A stretch of DNA of 64,000 nt, taken from the NCBI GenBank assembly GCA_030544235.1, contig CM060470.1:24172098-24236097 (forward strand), in the 5' to 3' direction. The notes below the pieces were generated by a model. That model saw only the letters and a list, made by a program, of their open reading frames with translations. It was not told the origin of the DNA and made no database searches. The position numbers and the translations under genes were made by a program. The stretch comes from Lepturacanthus savala. Taxonomy: Eukaryota; Chordata; Actinopteri; Scombriformes; Trichiuridae. Shown one piece after another: positions 22,890-33,784 of this stretch. How positions within the stretch are numbered: the first letter of the stretch is position 1; the number at the start of each line of letters is the position of its first letter.

Positions 22890-24939
22890 AGCTCAGCGCA
22901 CTCAAAGCAACAGTGTGGCTCATTGATGTGTTTTAATCAGTTATGGACAGTGACAGTGATCTAATGAGGAAGAGGTTTTTTGACAACATACATGAGGTGA
23001 TACTAAAAGCTACAAAATTGGGGTTACACAAGTATAGTGAAAAATGAGCCATTATGCAGCTGGTGTAGGTTATAGTACTGCATCTGCATCAACAACTATA
23101 AAAAAAGTGTCTAAAAAGCTAAATATCTGGGCTTCTACATGATCTGTGAAGTATCACTACAACCTTTTATTGCTTTTATTATTTCATGCTGCTTATATGT
23201 GCTGTAGAATTGTATACAGTAAACTGTACAGTAACTGTATTGTCAACTAAATCTACTCAGAAATGCATTCCTATGGTGGCTTTTGCATAGAAACAATGGT
23301 TGGCAAAGCAGTGATTATTTTATATTTTTGTTCTAGATTTTATGTATATTTTTTTTGGTTCAGAGGTCTTAAAATATTTAATATAAACAAATACATTGAA
23401 GCACTGCAAACACTGTGCTGCCAGCAAAAACAGATCATGTTAAGTCTAGTTTTTGTATGTGTATGTGTGTGTGTGTGTGGGGGGATTGACCCTTTAGTCA
23501 AGGGTCAATCAATGCAAACAATTGAAAGGCGATTGTGCCTCTAGAAAACATGAATTATGTACCGTGTGTTCAGTCTCTATACAGTACCTCTTCTCCTCTC
23601 AGCTGAATCTACAAGGCAGGACATGTCCAGTTGGTCCGCAGGTTTCCTTTTTGTTTTTACATTTACTTCCCTGTGGATGCAGAAATGTTCTACCTCCTTG
23701 CGAAAAGAAGAATGTTCAACTTGGGGTTCTTTGTTTGAACTTGTCCAATGTGCAATTATGCTGGATCATTTGTTCTTGTTACGTGGGTGGTAAGTAGGTG
23801 TGTCTTTGAGCTAATTATATATGTGGGTACTCATGGGTTGGGGACATGACAGGGTCTCTTGGCATGGGAGTCTAATATGAGAAAAAAAGGCATCTGAAGC
23901 AGTGCCAAGGGCGCGAGTGTATCTTGCAAACATCCATGTGTGAGTCTCTTTTTGTAATACTATTGAGAGTAATCGCTCAAGACTTAGAATTTAGCTCCAT
24001 TCTGTCTCTTGTATGTCCTCATTTCCCAATCTGTCATCGCTGTATCTCATTCCAGCTCTCGCCTCTTTCTCAGCAGTCTCTGTCTCCCCTGGCCTTTTGG
24101 CCTGGTGTGTCTGTCACGTACTGAGGGACAGACTATGTGGCCAAGAGGCTCCATCCTCAGAGAGCCTAAATGTTTTTCACCATAACAAATGCCGGTGCTG
24201 TCAAAAGGTACCATAGCTATTCAGTTTCTGTGTTGACCAAGCTTTTATAGGTTATGAAGTAAGACTTAACAATGGCCACATCACAGCTTGACTGTTTATA
24301 CAGCCCAGGGTAAAGCACAGGTCAGGCCAAGAGTTATTCTAATGTATGTTTTTGAGCGATCCTTAAAGCTGCGAGCTTTTTAAGTGAAAAAAAACACATC
24401 CTATTAACAACAGTGAACACTCTGACTGACCTCTTAAAGCATGGGACCAGCGAAATTCCCCAAAAGTGCAGCTTGGTGGTTTGGTTTCTTTCCATGTTTA
24501 ATATTAGGCAACCAAAATCACTTGGTTAAGATTATGGGGAAAAATGCAATCATAGGTAGATAGAAAATAGGCAACTTTGTTGGGAATGCTTTGTGTTCAA
24601 CGGTCTCCATCTCAGTCCCTCAGTGATATTCGTCAGTACTGAGTCCATCTGGTAAGACTAAATTATTGGTCGGGGCATATAAAAGTGTCCAGTTCCCATA
24701 TTTGGGTCCAAAGGAGTCATAGAATTCATCCAAACTGCAAATCAAACTTAAAATCGATCAGACACAGGCTTTTATACATGTCATGTGTAATTTTAATACA
24801 CCACCGTAAAACTGCTATTGCTATTTTTATATGAACAATAGAGCAGATAACTATGTGTATGTGTAACGGGTCATTCATATTAAAGAGCCCGCAGAGGATT
24901 AGCAGACTCTGCAGTTCCATTCATTTCTTCTGAGCTCTT
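22890..24939. other. Unassigned DNA with a GT run and a hairpin
   Basis: No gene recognised. A (GT)n/G run at 23457-23484 is followed directly by an 11-base perfect inverted repeat, GATTGACCCTT/AAGGGTCAATC, with a 5-base loop (23484-23510). Plus-strand frames at 23263-23544 and 23522-23797 are open by chance and match nothing known. Confidence 0.45.
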
Positions 24940-25310
24940 TTAACATCTATAACTCGCTGTTTTGCTTTGATGGCACCACAACGTCTTATTTTGTTTCCCA
25001 TGCACTACTCTCCTCAGCGGAGCCTCCACACACAGCAAACAAGCTCTGAAACCCCACCGTCTACCTGCCCGGCACTAGCTTCTGAACATAGTGGAGCGTT
25101 TAGCTCCTAAAATCTAGATAGTTGCCTCTACAGCTGGTGTGGAGCACCTCAAATGAGAGTGAATACTGGAACTCATTGGGTGGCCAGAACTCCAAACAAA
25201 TACTATGTGTAATGTCAGTATCTGCTGGATGCATTTAAAAGCAGCTGTATGCTAGCACAATTTTTCTCCACTTGGGGGAAGTGGAAACAAGCAGTAAACA
25301 CATATGATGT
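24940..25310 (+). repeat. Mid-repetitive teleost element (GAACATAGTGGAGCGTTTAG family)
   Basis: Collinear blocks resemble a dispersed teleost repeat: CACTACTCTCCTCAGCGGAG, CAGCAAACAAGCTCTGAAAC, CTGCCCGGCACTAGCTTCTG, AACATAGTGGAGCGTTTAGC, GAGTGAATACTGGAACTCAT, TCTGCTGGATGC and GGGGGAAGTGGAAACAAGC. It has no coding content. The class is unknown to me. Confidence 0.5.
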
Positions 25311-25929
25311 ATTACCATAAATGGAAATGGTGACCATGTTAGCAAACCGTTTCCTCTACACACTTAACAGAGCAGAATAAGTATTCATTTGAAACCATTT
25401 TTCAGGAAACTGCAGTGATAATTCGTAGTAGGTTCACCACTATGAGTCCCACCATTAAATTCCTTAAGATGATCGGTTGAAATGGTACCTTCTACTGCTA
25501 ACATTTTAGCCCAAATGTGCCAAGTTACTACCGCTATCAGTAAGAGTAATAATAGGTTTGACTTGTACAGCACTTTTCTAGGTACCCAAAGATGCTTTAT
25601 TTTTCTCACTGAAGTTGCCTTAAACCAGATAATTTGAACAATTTTTTTTTGCTGATACGATGAAATTCTCTCCACCTCCCTCCTTCATTCCTTCACCTCT
25701 GTATCATTCTAATTTGTACTTTCTCGCTGTTGTAAATGACTTGTTGACATCATCCGATCTATCCTGAAACCAGCATTTATTCATTATGTCCTCCTGCTAA
25801 CCAACTACAATACCAGCATCACGTTTTTGCCACTCTTGCTGCCTTAGTGGCATTTCGAGGCCAACCACTGTGACGGGTCAATGAGAGGAAACACAGCAGC
25901 ACCCCTGTGGAGACTCTATAACCCCCGGG
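25311..25929. other. Unassigned DNA
   Basis: No recognised gene, repeat or RNA. Confidence 0.5.
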
Positions 25930-26060
25930 CCATGACCACACTGTCTGCTGCGCCTGCAGTAAAAATACAAGGCACCATGTTTAATTGCACGTCTGTCTAC
26001 TTCTTGACAGATCATTAGTGCCTTTATATGTCTCTAATAATAAGCTATTTGTTATCATTA
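25930..26060. promoter_or_regulatory. Candidate conserved non-coding element
   Basis: A compact, high-complexity block around GCACCATGTTTAATTGCACG, TGACAGATCATTAGTGCC and AATAATAAGCTATTTG. It has several TAAT/ATTA cores of the kind homeodomain proteins bind. The texture resembles vertebrate conserved non-coding elements near developmental genes, but conservation cannot be checked here. Confidence 0.2.
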
Positions 26061-26560
26061 GGTATGTGGATAAAGTGGAATGTTCCCTGTGGAATGTTGT
26101 TAAGTGGGACCAGAAGCATTTTGAATGGCAAAAGTCTTAACTAGAGCTGGTGGTGGTGTTGCATGTTGTTAAAGTCCTGCTGTGGACAGGAGGGCCTTTT
26201 TTTCTCTCCAAGGTAGTAGCTGTATCTGTATATATCTGGGATTTCAATCAGGAACAATTATATATTGACACATGCACAACTGATCAGAAGAGGAGCAGCT
26301 TCTGGTGAGTCCTGGGTGCTGATGGGATGAATGGAGGTGAATGGGGTAGAGGAATGTCAATCAAAAATTTACACTGAAATGACAGCTGACACTGCATAGA
26401 GGAGAACAGATTTATGTTATGTTCCCAGTCAAAACGAACTGTTTCAAAGGTTTTGTATATGAAATTATATTAATTTACATACAATTTTGTGTGTTTTATT
26501 CATCTTTTGTACACTCGTAGTGTTCCAAAGTGACCGATCATTAGAAATTAATGGGGGAGA

Positions 26561-26561
<1 letters not shown>
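26061..26561. other. Unassigned DNA
   Basis: No gene or repeat recognised before the CA array. Confidence 0.5.

Positions 26562-26605
<44 letters not shown>
26562..26605. repeat. (CA)22 microsatellite
   Basis: About 22 uninterrupted CA units, followed by a short TA-rich tail. Frames with His-Thr or Val-Cys repeats over it are artefacts. Confidence 0.97.
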
Positions 26606-26611
<6 letters not shown>

Positions 26612-26652
26612 TATATGTATTATTATAGTTTTTTTAATAAGTCTTAATGGAA

Positions 26653-26668
26653 AGGTCAAATTTGACCT
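26653..26668. repeat. Perfect 16-base palindrome AGGTCAAATTTGACCT
   Basis: Two AGGTCA half-sites are inverted around AATT. The inner 14 bases are identical to the palindrome at 649-662. It lies in AT-rich DNA about 50 bases after the CA array. It may be a remnant of a short dispersed element or a chance nuclear-receptor-like site. Confidence 0.6.
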
Positions 26669-28989
26669 GGAACAGCAAATTGATTAACATTTAACAAACA
26701 CAACATGAGGTTAAACTTTGACAGCTAAGACATGATTGGCTGGTAGAAATCAAATTCTAGTTGGGTTAAATAAAATTATCTAATGTTTCAGATCAATAAA
26801 ATAATTATTTGTAGCTATACATTAAGTTTATCTTAGGTTGAATCATTAACAACCCAAACCACAGAGTAAATAACAGTGTATCTGCAGCCAGTTCTGAGAG
26901 ACTTGGCAATGGTATATGGAAAAAGACACACAGCAACATGCAATTAAATAGCTACCTTACCTTATCACGTGGCAGCAGGTAAAGTTACAGGATTTGAATT
27001 GTGTTTTATGGACAGGTGGGGCTACACTTAACAGCTGCTGATACTGTAATGGTTTAATGGTGAAAACAGCTACAAATCACCGTCCCTAACATCATTCCTG
27101 ACGTCATTCGAAGATTACCGTAATTCAGTAACTCTAGGTGGTGACATATCCTTTCCTAAAGTTGGCAAGTTATTTTCAGACCTGGATGAAGTAGCTGAAG
27201 CAAATAATTCTTGGCAATTAGTTTGAAGAGGAAGTCACAGTATGAAGCGAGCTCATAGAGCACCTACTAGTTATCAATTCCATATTTATTAAATCATAAG
27301 AAAAAAACGTCTGGATTTATGAAGTCAAATTTTCTAGAGAAAAAAAAAGTTGTTATTTTTGTCAAGGAACCATCACTTGGCAAGCTTAGATCTGTGCCGT
27401 CAGTGTAACTAACTGTTGTGACGTGCATCAAGTGTCTTTTCAAAACAAAGCACAGATGATCATATGCAGAATTTATGAACATTACTCCATGTCCTGTCCT
27501 CTTACAGCTCAATGGTTCCAGAAAACATATTACTTTTATCATATTCCAAGAAGGATTAAAAGGATAAAGATGTTTAAACAGTAGTTATAAATATGGGCAA
27601 CTTTTAAACATTATTTCAGAGAAGCATGCTTTTTTTAATCCTTCTGCATCTTTGGAATTATTTGGGAGTTTTGCAATGTATTTTTGTGTTGCATTAAAAA
27701 TAGTGTTTTTGAAATTTGATAGAGGGAGGCAAAGGAAATGATAAGTTCAGGGTCCCACAAGGCTGCTCTGTCATATCTGACAAGATACACACAAGCACAT
27801 CTTTTACACAATAAAGAGAGACTGAGGAAACACTGTCAATATCAAGTTCACTGGTTCTCAAGGTACATTAGACACTCTGATTGTCTGCATCGCTCTGTCT
27901 GGTGTTTGCATCTAAGCTTCTTTTGTCATTTCAGAAACACATTATCCCCATACTCAGGTGTCTGGAAAGCAAAGGTATCAGATTCCATCCTAAACAGATG
28001 AAACATAATAGAAAAAAGGCTGTGTGGGAGCTTTGATATAGTTACTGTAATTATAAGAATTTTCAGCTGAATATTAGAATGTTCAGTGTTTCCCCTGGAT
28101 GGAGCTGTAGCAGCAGTAGTGATGAGCAGGAGAATAGCATTTTTTTGCTGATCACATATATGAGTTTGTTGACTTAAAAGATAATTTTGCAACTGGGGTA
28201 GTATCATACCCTGCTTGTGAAAGAAATAGAAAAATATAATGTTTTATGGAAGTTATTGTAAGCTTAAGCATTTTCTATTTAGTGAACGAGTCCCGTGTCC
28301 TTTGCTGAACACAACTTTCTGGTCAGGAAGTCACCACCACAGCTGTATTTAAGACATGAAAAAGCTGTTTCGTGGTTACATCTTTCACAACAGCCTCCGC
28401 ATGACTTGCTTTAGTCTATGTGTTATTTTAAGGCTGCTTTGGTGACACACCTGCAAAACCATCCCTCATTCTTTCCTCTTCTGGTATCGACAATTAAGAG
28501 AGTGAAAGAAGAAGGGGGCAAAGCTCAGTGTTTACAAGTGTGTATCTCCTCAGCAGCTATGCGCCCACGGCAGACAGAGGAGGTAGCGCATGACAGAGAA
28601 GAATAAGTGGGGGCGGATTGGACATCGTTCATCAACCACAGGTATTTCTATTAATATCCTCCAATGGTGTCACACTCAGCCGAAAGCAGTTGAACAGTGG
28701 AGACATGTCAGTCATTGTTTGGTCTGTCTTCCACTGGGTTTCGGGGAATGCAGTGCACAAGGTACACCTGGAGGCAAGACATGGATTTGTCTGACACTGT
28801 TTAGCTTAAGTAAAATTACCCAAGCTGAACTATGTGTGTGTTCTGACTCAGCCAGGCTGCTCTCAGTCAGTCAACTAACTCAACCAATCTCAATTAAATT
28901 TGACCTGCAGTGGTTGTTTAAGTGAGGATCAGGAGTGAGAGCATGCTAATTATCTTTTATGTATTCATGTTGTACAATTATTGCTGTTA
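26669..28989. other. Unassigned DNA
   Basis: About 2.3 kb with no recognised gene. A plus frame at 28590-28925 (111 codons) and a minus frame at 27926-28207 match nothing known and lack splice-like borders that I can support. Confidence 0.45.
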
Positions 28990-29712
28990 TTATGAGAGTC
29001 CCCAGATCCTTTACATGAATAAAAATAAAAAAATACCCAATTACCAGTAAAAGTACAGAAGAAGTATTTCAGTATACATACTGTATAAGTGTATCACATG
29101 TTGGTTTAATATGGTTTATATGGCACCATTACACATGCATAACATTATAAAAAAATAAAATAAACGATCAACATTTTAAACAGTATTAGAAATTCATTAA
29201 TTCATTCATTTTCTCCCACTTATTCCTCATTAGGGTCATAGGGGTCTGCTGGAGCCAATCCCAGTCTATCGTGGGGCACACACACCATTCACTCACACAC
29301 TCAAACCTATGGGCAATTTAGAATCTCCCATTAACATCATCATGTTTTTGGACCGTGGGAGGAAGCCGGAGAAAACCCACGCTGACACAGGGAGAACATG
29401 CAAACTCCACACAAAAAGGTCCCAGACCAAGGACTTGAACCTGTGACTTTCTTGCTGGGTGGAACAGCGCTAACCACTGCCCCACCGTGTTAACCTAGTA
29501 TTACAAAATTCAAATATATTATTTGTATGTCATGTCTTCATTTAAAAAGTAACTAAAGCTGTCAGATAATTGTAGAATTGTTGAAGTAGAAATTAAAGTG
29601 TTTCCCTCTGAAATGTAGTGGAGTGGAAGTATAGAGTAACATCACATGGTACCTCGTAACAGTAATTAACTACAGTAGTTGAGTAAATGTACCTATTTAA
29701 TTTTTACCACTG
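28990..29712 (+). mobile_element. CAGTGG-type MITE interrupted by a V-SINE
   Basis: The left part (about 28990-29195) begins with a degraded end, CCCAGATCCTTTACATGAAT, and contains the family text TACCAGTAAAAGTACAGAAG. The right part (about 29540-29712) contains AAGTAACTAAAGCTGTCAGA, TCCCTCTGAAATGTAGTGG and AGTTGAGTAAATGTACC, and ends TTTTTACCACTG. Between them lies a reverse-oriented V-SINE at 29196-29496. Both halves are the expected ends of the same MITE, so the SINE inserted into it. There is no coding content. Confidence 0.7.
29196..29496 (-). repeat. V-SINE, near full length, inside a MITE
   Basis: Read on the minus strand it has a tRNA-like head (CACGGTGGGGCAGTGGTTAG and GTCACAGGTTCAAGTCC as A and B boxes). 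The central conserved domain includes GGAGTTTGCATGTTCTCCC, GTGGGTTTTCTCCGGC and TCCCACGGTCCAAAAACATG. The tail includes CCAGCAGACCCCTATGACCC and TAAGTGGGAGAAAATGAATG, ending in ATGA-type repeats. The flanks carry an imperfect target duplication: AGTATTAGAAATTC at 29182-29195 and AGTATTACAAAATTC at 29497-29511. The head is SINE-borne and not a tRNA gene. Confidence 0.85.
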
Positions 29713-30978
29713 GATATTAGTATTTATAAAACAGAAAGCCATTCATTGCAGACAATTGAAGTTTGGTACATGTGGAAGGTCACTTTTGGAATGCCTGGAC
29801 ACTCCCCATATAACTGGATTGTGAATCAGGTTCACAATTCTTCCGTCTGTCTGAAAACAATAGCTAGGTGTCAGTATGATTATTCTAACAGGTTCCTGTT
29901 GGCTGTAATCATTCCTCCTGTCCTGGTCAGTAGTTTAAAGATGGATTTAGTCCCACCATCATTCACACATTTAAGGAAAGATGGCAGTTAAGCAAAACCT
30001 CTTACAGTGTTCATATGGGCACTAATCTGGAAATTGTGAACCTATCCTCTAAACCAGAATAGAGTTGTGGAGACGTTTGATTTCAAAATTGTTATTTCAT
30101 GTCAAGTTGATGTTGATTAATGACAGACCGGTATGACAGATACCGCCTCGGGAGCTGTGGACGTCAGAGGCCTGATCACTGAACAGGTTGAATGGATAAC
30201 AGACATACCATGAGGTAAGTATCAACAACCGTTGCTAATTTGCATTCTTTGGCTCTTACACTACGTTCAGTGGTGCTGCAACTGTACAAACTCAAATGCT
30301 TCGATGTTATCACTCTATTAAATGGGCCTTATCAGTGGTTATCAGCCTCTTAGCTATAGGTTAGTAGGATGTTTTGATAATTGAGGACCGCTACCATCCA
30401 TCCATCCATAGTAATTCAGACCCAGGACGTGGTGATTTAGTTCACAGGGCTTTTATTAGCATGAACGAGGGTTGGATGGAAGGTTTGGTAAATTATTAGA
30501 TGGACAGAAATTAAAAAATTTGCAGGAAATGACTGTTTATCTCCACTTTTAACCGTACATACATAATAGATACCTTACGTCAAACTTTATCAATCCATCA
30601 TGTCGGATATTTTGAAGTGATCATTTTAACCCAAAACATTATATTTTCCTTTTACCAAGTGTTTTTACTGCCTAAACCCAACCACACCTTAACCACAATG
30701 TTGTCACACCATAAAACATGAGCAAGCAATGTGTGTAGCTCTGAGAGTACCAGCAAAGACCAGAGAAGAACAAAACACAGCTGTAAAGAGGAAGTCACTG
30801 TTTACAAACTGATGTGATTCCATCTCCGTCCATAACAATAAACAGCTGGCACGTAATATCAGTTTGACACAATCAAACACATGGTTTGTGTGAATGAAAA
30901 CAAATGTTTATAAGAAGAGTAAAACATTCTCATACATTAATAATTTGGCTGTTCCAACCAACCCCCAAGTACAGTATA
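29713..30978. other. Unassigned DNA upstream of the Tc1 element
   Basis: No gene recognised. A short (CCAT)3 run lies at about 30396-30409. A TGCCTAAACCCAACCACACC stretch near 30671 resembles an old repeat but cannot be delimited. Confidence 0.45.
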
Positions 30979-32617
30979 CAGTGCATCCGGAAAGTATTCA
31001 CAGCGCTTCACTTTTTTTCACATTTTGTTATGTTACAGCCTTATTCTAAAATGGATTCAATTCATTTTTTCCTTAACATTCTACACACAACACCCCATAA
31101 TGAAAATGTGAAAACGTTTTTTGAGACTTTTGGAAATTTATTACAAATAAAAAACTAAGAAATCACATGTACATCAGTATTCACAGCCTTTGCCATGAAG
31201 CTCAAAATTGAGTTCAGGTTCATCCTGTTTCCACTGATCATCCTTGAGATGTTTCTACAACTTAATCGGAGTCCACCTGTGATAAATTCAGTTGATTGGA
31301 CAGGATTTGAAAAGGCACACACCTGTCTATACAAGGTCCCACAGCTGACAGTGCATGTCAGAGCACAAATCAAGCATGAAGTCAAAGGAATTGTCTGTAG
31401 ACCTCAGAGACAGGATTGTCTCCAGGCACAAATCTGGGGAAGGGTACAGAAACATTTCTGCTGCTTTGAAAATCCAAATGAGCACAGTGGCCTCCATCAT
31501 CCATAAATGGAAGAAGTTCAGAACCACCAGGACTCTTCCTAGAGCTGGCCTGCCATCTAAACTGAGAAATCGGGGGAGAAGAGCCTTAGTCAGGGAGGTG
31601 ACTAAGAACCCGATGGTCACTCTGTCAGAGCTCCAGCGTTCCTCTGTGGAGAGAGGAGAAGTTCCAGAAGGACAACCATCTCTGCAGCGATCCACCAATC
31701 AGGCCTGTATGGTAGACTGGCCAGACGGAAGCCACTCTAAGTAAAAGGAACATGGCAGCCCACCTGGAGTTTAACAAAAGGCACCTGAAGGACTCCCAGA
31801 CCATGAGTAACAACATTCTCTGGTCTGATGAGACAAAGATTGAACTCTTTAATGTGAATGCCAGGCATCATGTTTGGAGGAAACCAGGCACCGCTCATCA
31901 CCAGGACAATACCATCCCTACAGTGAAGCATGGTGGTGGCAGCATCATGCTGTGGGGATGTTTTTCAGCGGCAGGAACTGGGAGACTAGTCAGGATAGAG
32001 GGAAAGATGAATGCAGCAATGTACAGAGACATCCCGGGTGAAAATCTGCTCCAGAGCTCTTGACCTTAGACTGGAGCGACGATTCATCTTTCATCAGGAC
32101 AACGACCTGAAGCACAAAGCCAACATCTCAAAGGAGTGGCTTCAGGACAACTCTGTGAATGTCCTTGAGTGGCCCAGCCAGAGCCCAGACTTGAATCCGA
32201 TTGGACATCTCTGGAGAGATCTAAAAAATTGCTGTGCACTGATGCTTCCCATTCAACGTGATGGAGCTTGAGAGGTGCTGCAAAGAGAAATGGGCAAAAC
32301 TGCCCAAAGATAGGTGTGTATAAATGTACCAAGCTTGTGGCATCATATTCATAATACTTGAGGCTGTAATTGCTGCCAAAGGTGAATCAACAAAGTATTG
32401 AGCAAAGGCTGTGAATATGTATGTACATGTGGTTTCTTAGTTTTTTTTAATTTTTAATAAATTTGCAAAAATCTTTTTTTATGTTGTCATTATTGTGTTG
32501 TGTGTAGAATTTTGAGGAAAAAAAATGAATTGAATCCATTTTGGAATAAGGCTGTAACATAACAAAATGTGGAAAAAATGAAGCACTGTGAATACTTTCC
32601 GGATGAAATATACACTG
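30979..32617 (+). mobile_element. Tc1-like transposon, near full length, inactive
   Basis: A 1639-base element with TA on both sides (30977-30978 and 32618-32619). The left end starts CAGTGCATCCGGAAAGTATT. Long inverted repeats of about 210 bases run at 30979-31188 and 32403-32617. They include ATGTTACAGCCTTATTC and AATGGATTCAATTCATTTTT, with CACAGCCTTTG at the inner edge. The right tip is altered: its reverse complement reads CAGTGTATATTTCATCCGG, about 7 bases longer than the left tip. One transposase pseudogene lies inside on the plus strand. The length and structure are typical of fish Tc1 elements (about 1.6 kb). Confidence 0.93.
31355..32323 (+). pseudogene. Tc1 transposase pseudogene (DD34E changed to DD34G)
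   Basis: The gene encoded a Tc1 transposase of about 340 residues that would bind the terminal repeats and move the element. In order: a paired-like helix-turn-helix region (KELSVDLRDRIVSRHKSGEG...HKWKKF), a second one, then the catalytic core. The catalytic positions are Asp (WSDET, codon 31827-31829), Asp (HQDND, 32098-32100) and, 34 residues later, Gly where Glu is required (NPIGHLW, 32203-32205). Comparing the frames shows four indels: about -1 near 31662, -1 near 31738, -2 near 32062 and +1 in an A run near 32228. The frame then runs to a stop at 32321. ATG at 31355 or 31376 could be the start. It cannot make an active enzyme. Confidence 0.92.
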
Positions 32618-33354
32618 TATATACGAACAGTTACATTTATACAAGCCAAGTTCCTCAATAATTCATGTTGTATGATCCACTGAAATCAAGTGATGCCGGT
32701 ACATACAGTAAACTAAGATGATTACAAATTATTTTTTATTTTTTAAAATTAAGTGCTAAAGAATGATCGAAAGATACAAAATCAAATAAAATGTGCTTGT
32801 GTGTTGGTGAAGAAACACACATAACACAACACATGTCATATCTTTTACATTTTCTAACCAGTTGAGGCAAGTGGAAATTTTGTGCCTAATTGCACTTTAC
32901 TGGTTATTATCATCATTCCACAACAGTACTGTGCAAGACAAAGAACACCGTGTACCAAAAACAATATATCATACCATATGTCAATACATTAATCAGCTTC
33001 AGGGAAGCTCTTCATCAACTGAACCTGACTTGTACTGTCAAATAAAGAGGGATAGAAGATAGAATACATAGCTGGATTGTAAAATGCGATGAAAGTTGTT
33101 TTAATGAAAGCCATTAATTTTATACCAGTCTCACAGCCCATTGACAGATTAGTCTCTGGGTGTGACCTTCACTATTCCTGTGCATCTCTCTAGCTTCCAG
33201 GACACCAGAACACAATAGAGACTGCACTATGACTGAGTTCTAAAATTTATAACATGAAACTACTTGTTTACATGTCTAGAATTTCTAGGATAGCAGTATA
33301 TCTTATTATAGCATGATTAAAACTGCCAGGGAACCTTTGTGAGTACGTATTGTT
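32618..33354. other. Unassigned AT-rich DNA
   Basis: Between the Tc1 element and the next repeat no gene or repeat is recognised. Confidence 0.5.
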
Positions 33355-33735
33355 CTCAGTGCCATTTGTTTCCCTGTTTGTTTATCACAGCATTACAGAA
33401 ACACTGCTGAGAGGATTTGTGTAAAACTTGGTGGTAGAGTGTAGTATTGGCCAAAGACAAACCCTTTACATTCTTGGGAAGATCCCACTTAGAAATTAAC
33501 ACATGTACTGTTTTAGTGGCTATTGGTGGCTCCTGCTGGTCATTTGAATACTTAAATGAGCAGCTGACAGAACTCTGTCCTGGTGACTCAGCTTGGCACC
33601 ATCCTAATAGCTTGGAGATATGGCCACACATATTTGTGTGCTGTTAGACAGGAGACCTAGCACCAATAGCACCACATGCAGATGACACTGACCTTTATAC
33701 TCTACAAGACTGGTGTGCAATAAAGCCTTACTGAC
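33355..33735 (+). repeat. Medium repeat, copy A (four copies in window)
   Basis: Collinear with the segments at 46420-46745 and 56688-57060, and with the reverse complement of 52848-53101. Shared blocks include TTTGTTTATCACAGCATTAC, TATTGGCCAAAGACAAACCC, GTTTTAGTGGCTATTGGTGG, CTCCTGCTGGTC and TGAGCAGCTGACAGA. It resembles a widespread teleost repeat that starts near CCTCCTTGG-type sequence and contains a TTTGTTTGTCTG-type T/G-rich lead. It has no coding capacity. The transposition class is unknown to me. Confidence 0.6.
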
Positions 33736-33784
33736 TTGTTCATACACATTAGCACCAAAGCAAATAATTAATATTACCGATATA

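Noticed and set aside
29460..29495. tRNA gene suggested by A and B box sequence
   Set aside because: The boxes belong to the head of a V-SINE. No acceptor stem or full cloverleaf is present. The same holds at 36230, 14096 and 22690.
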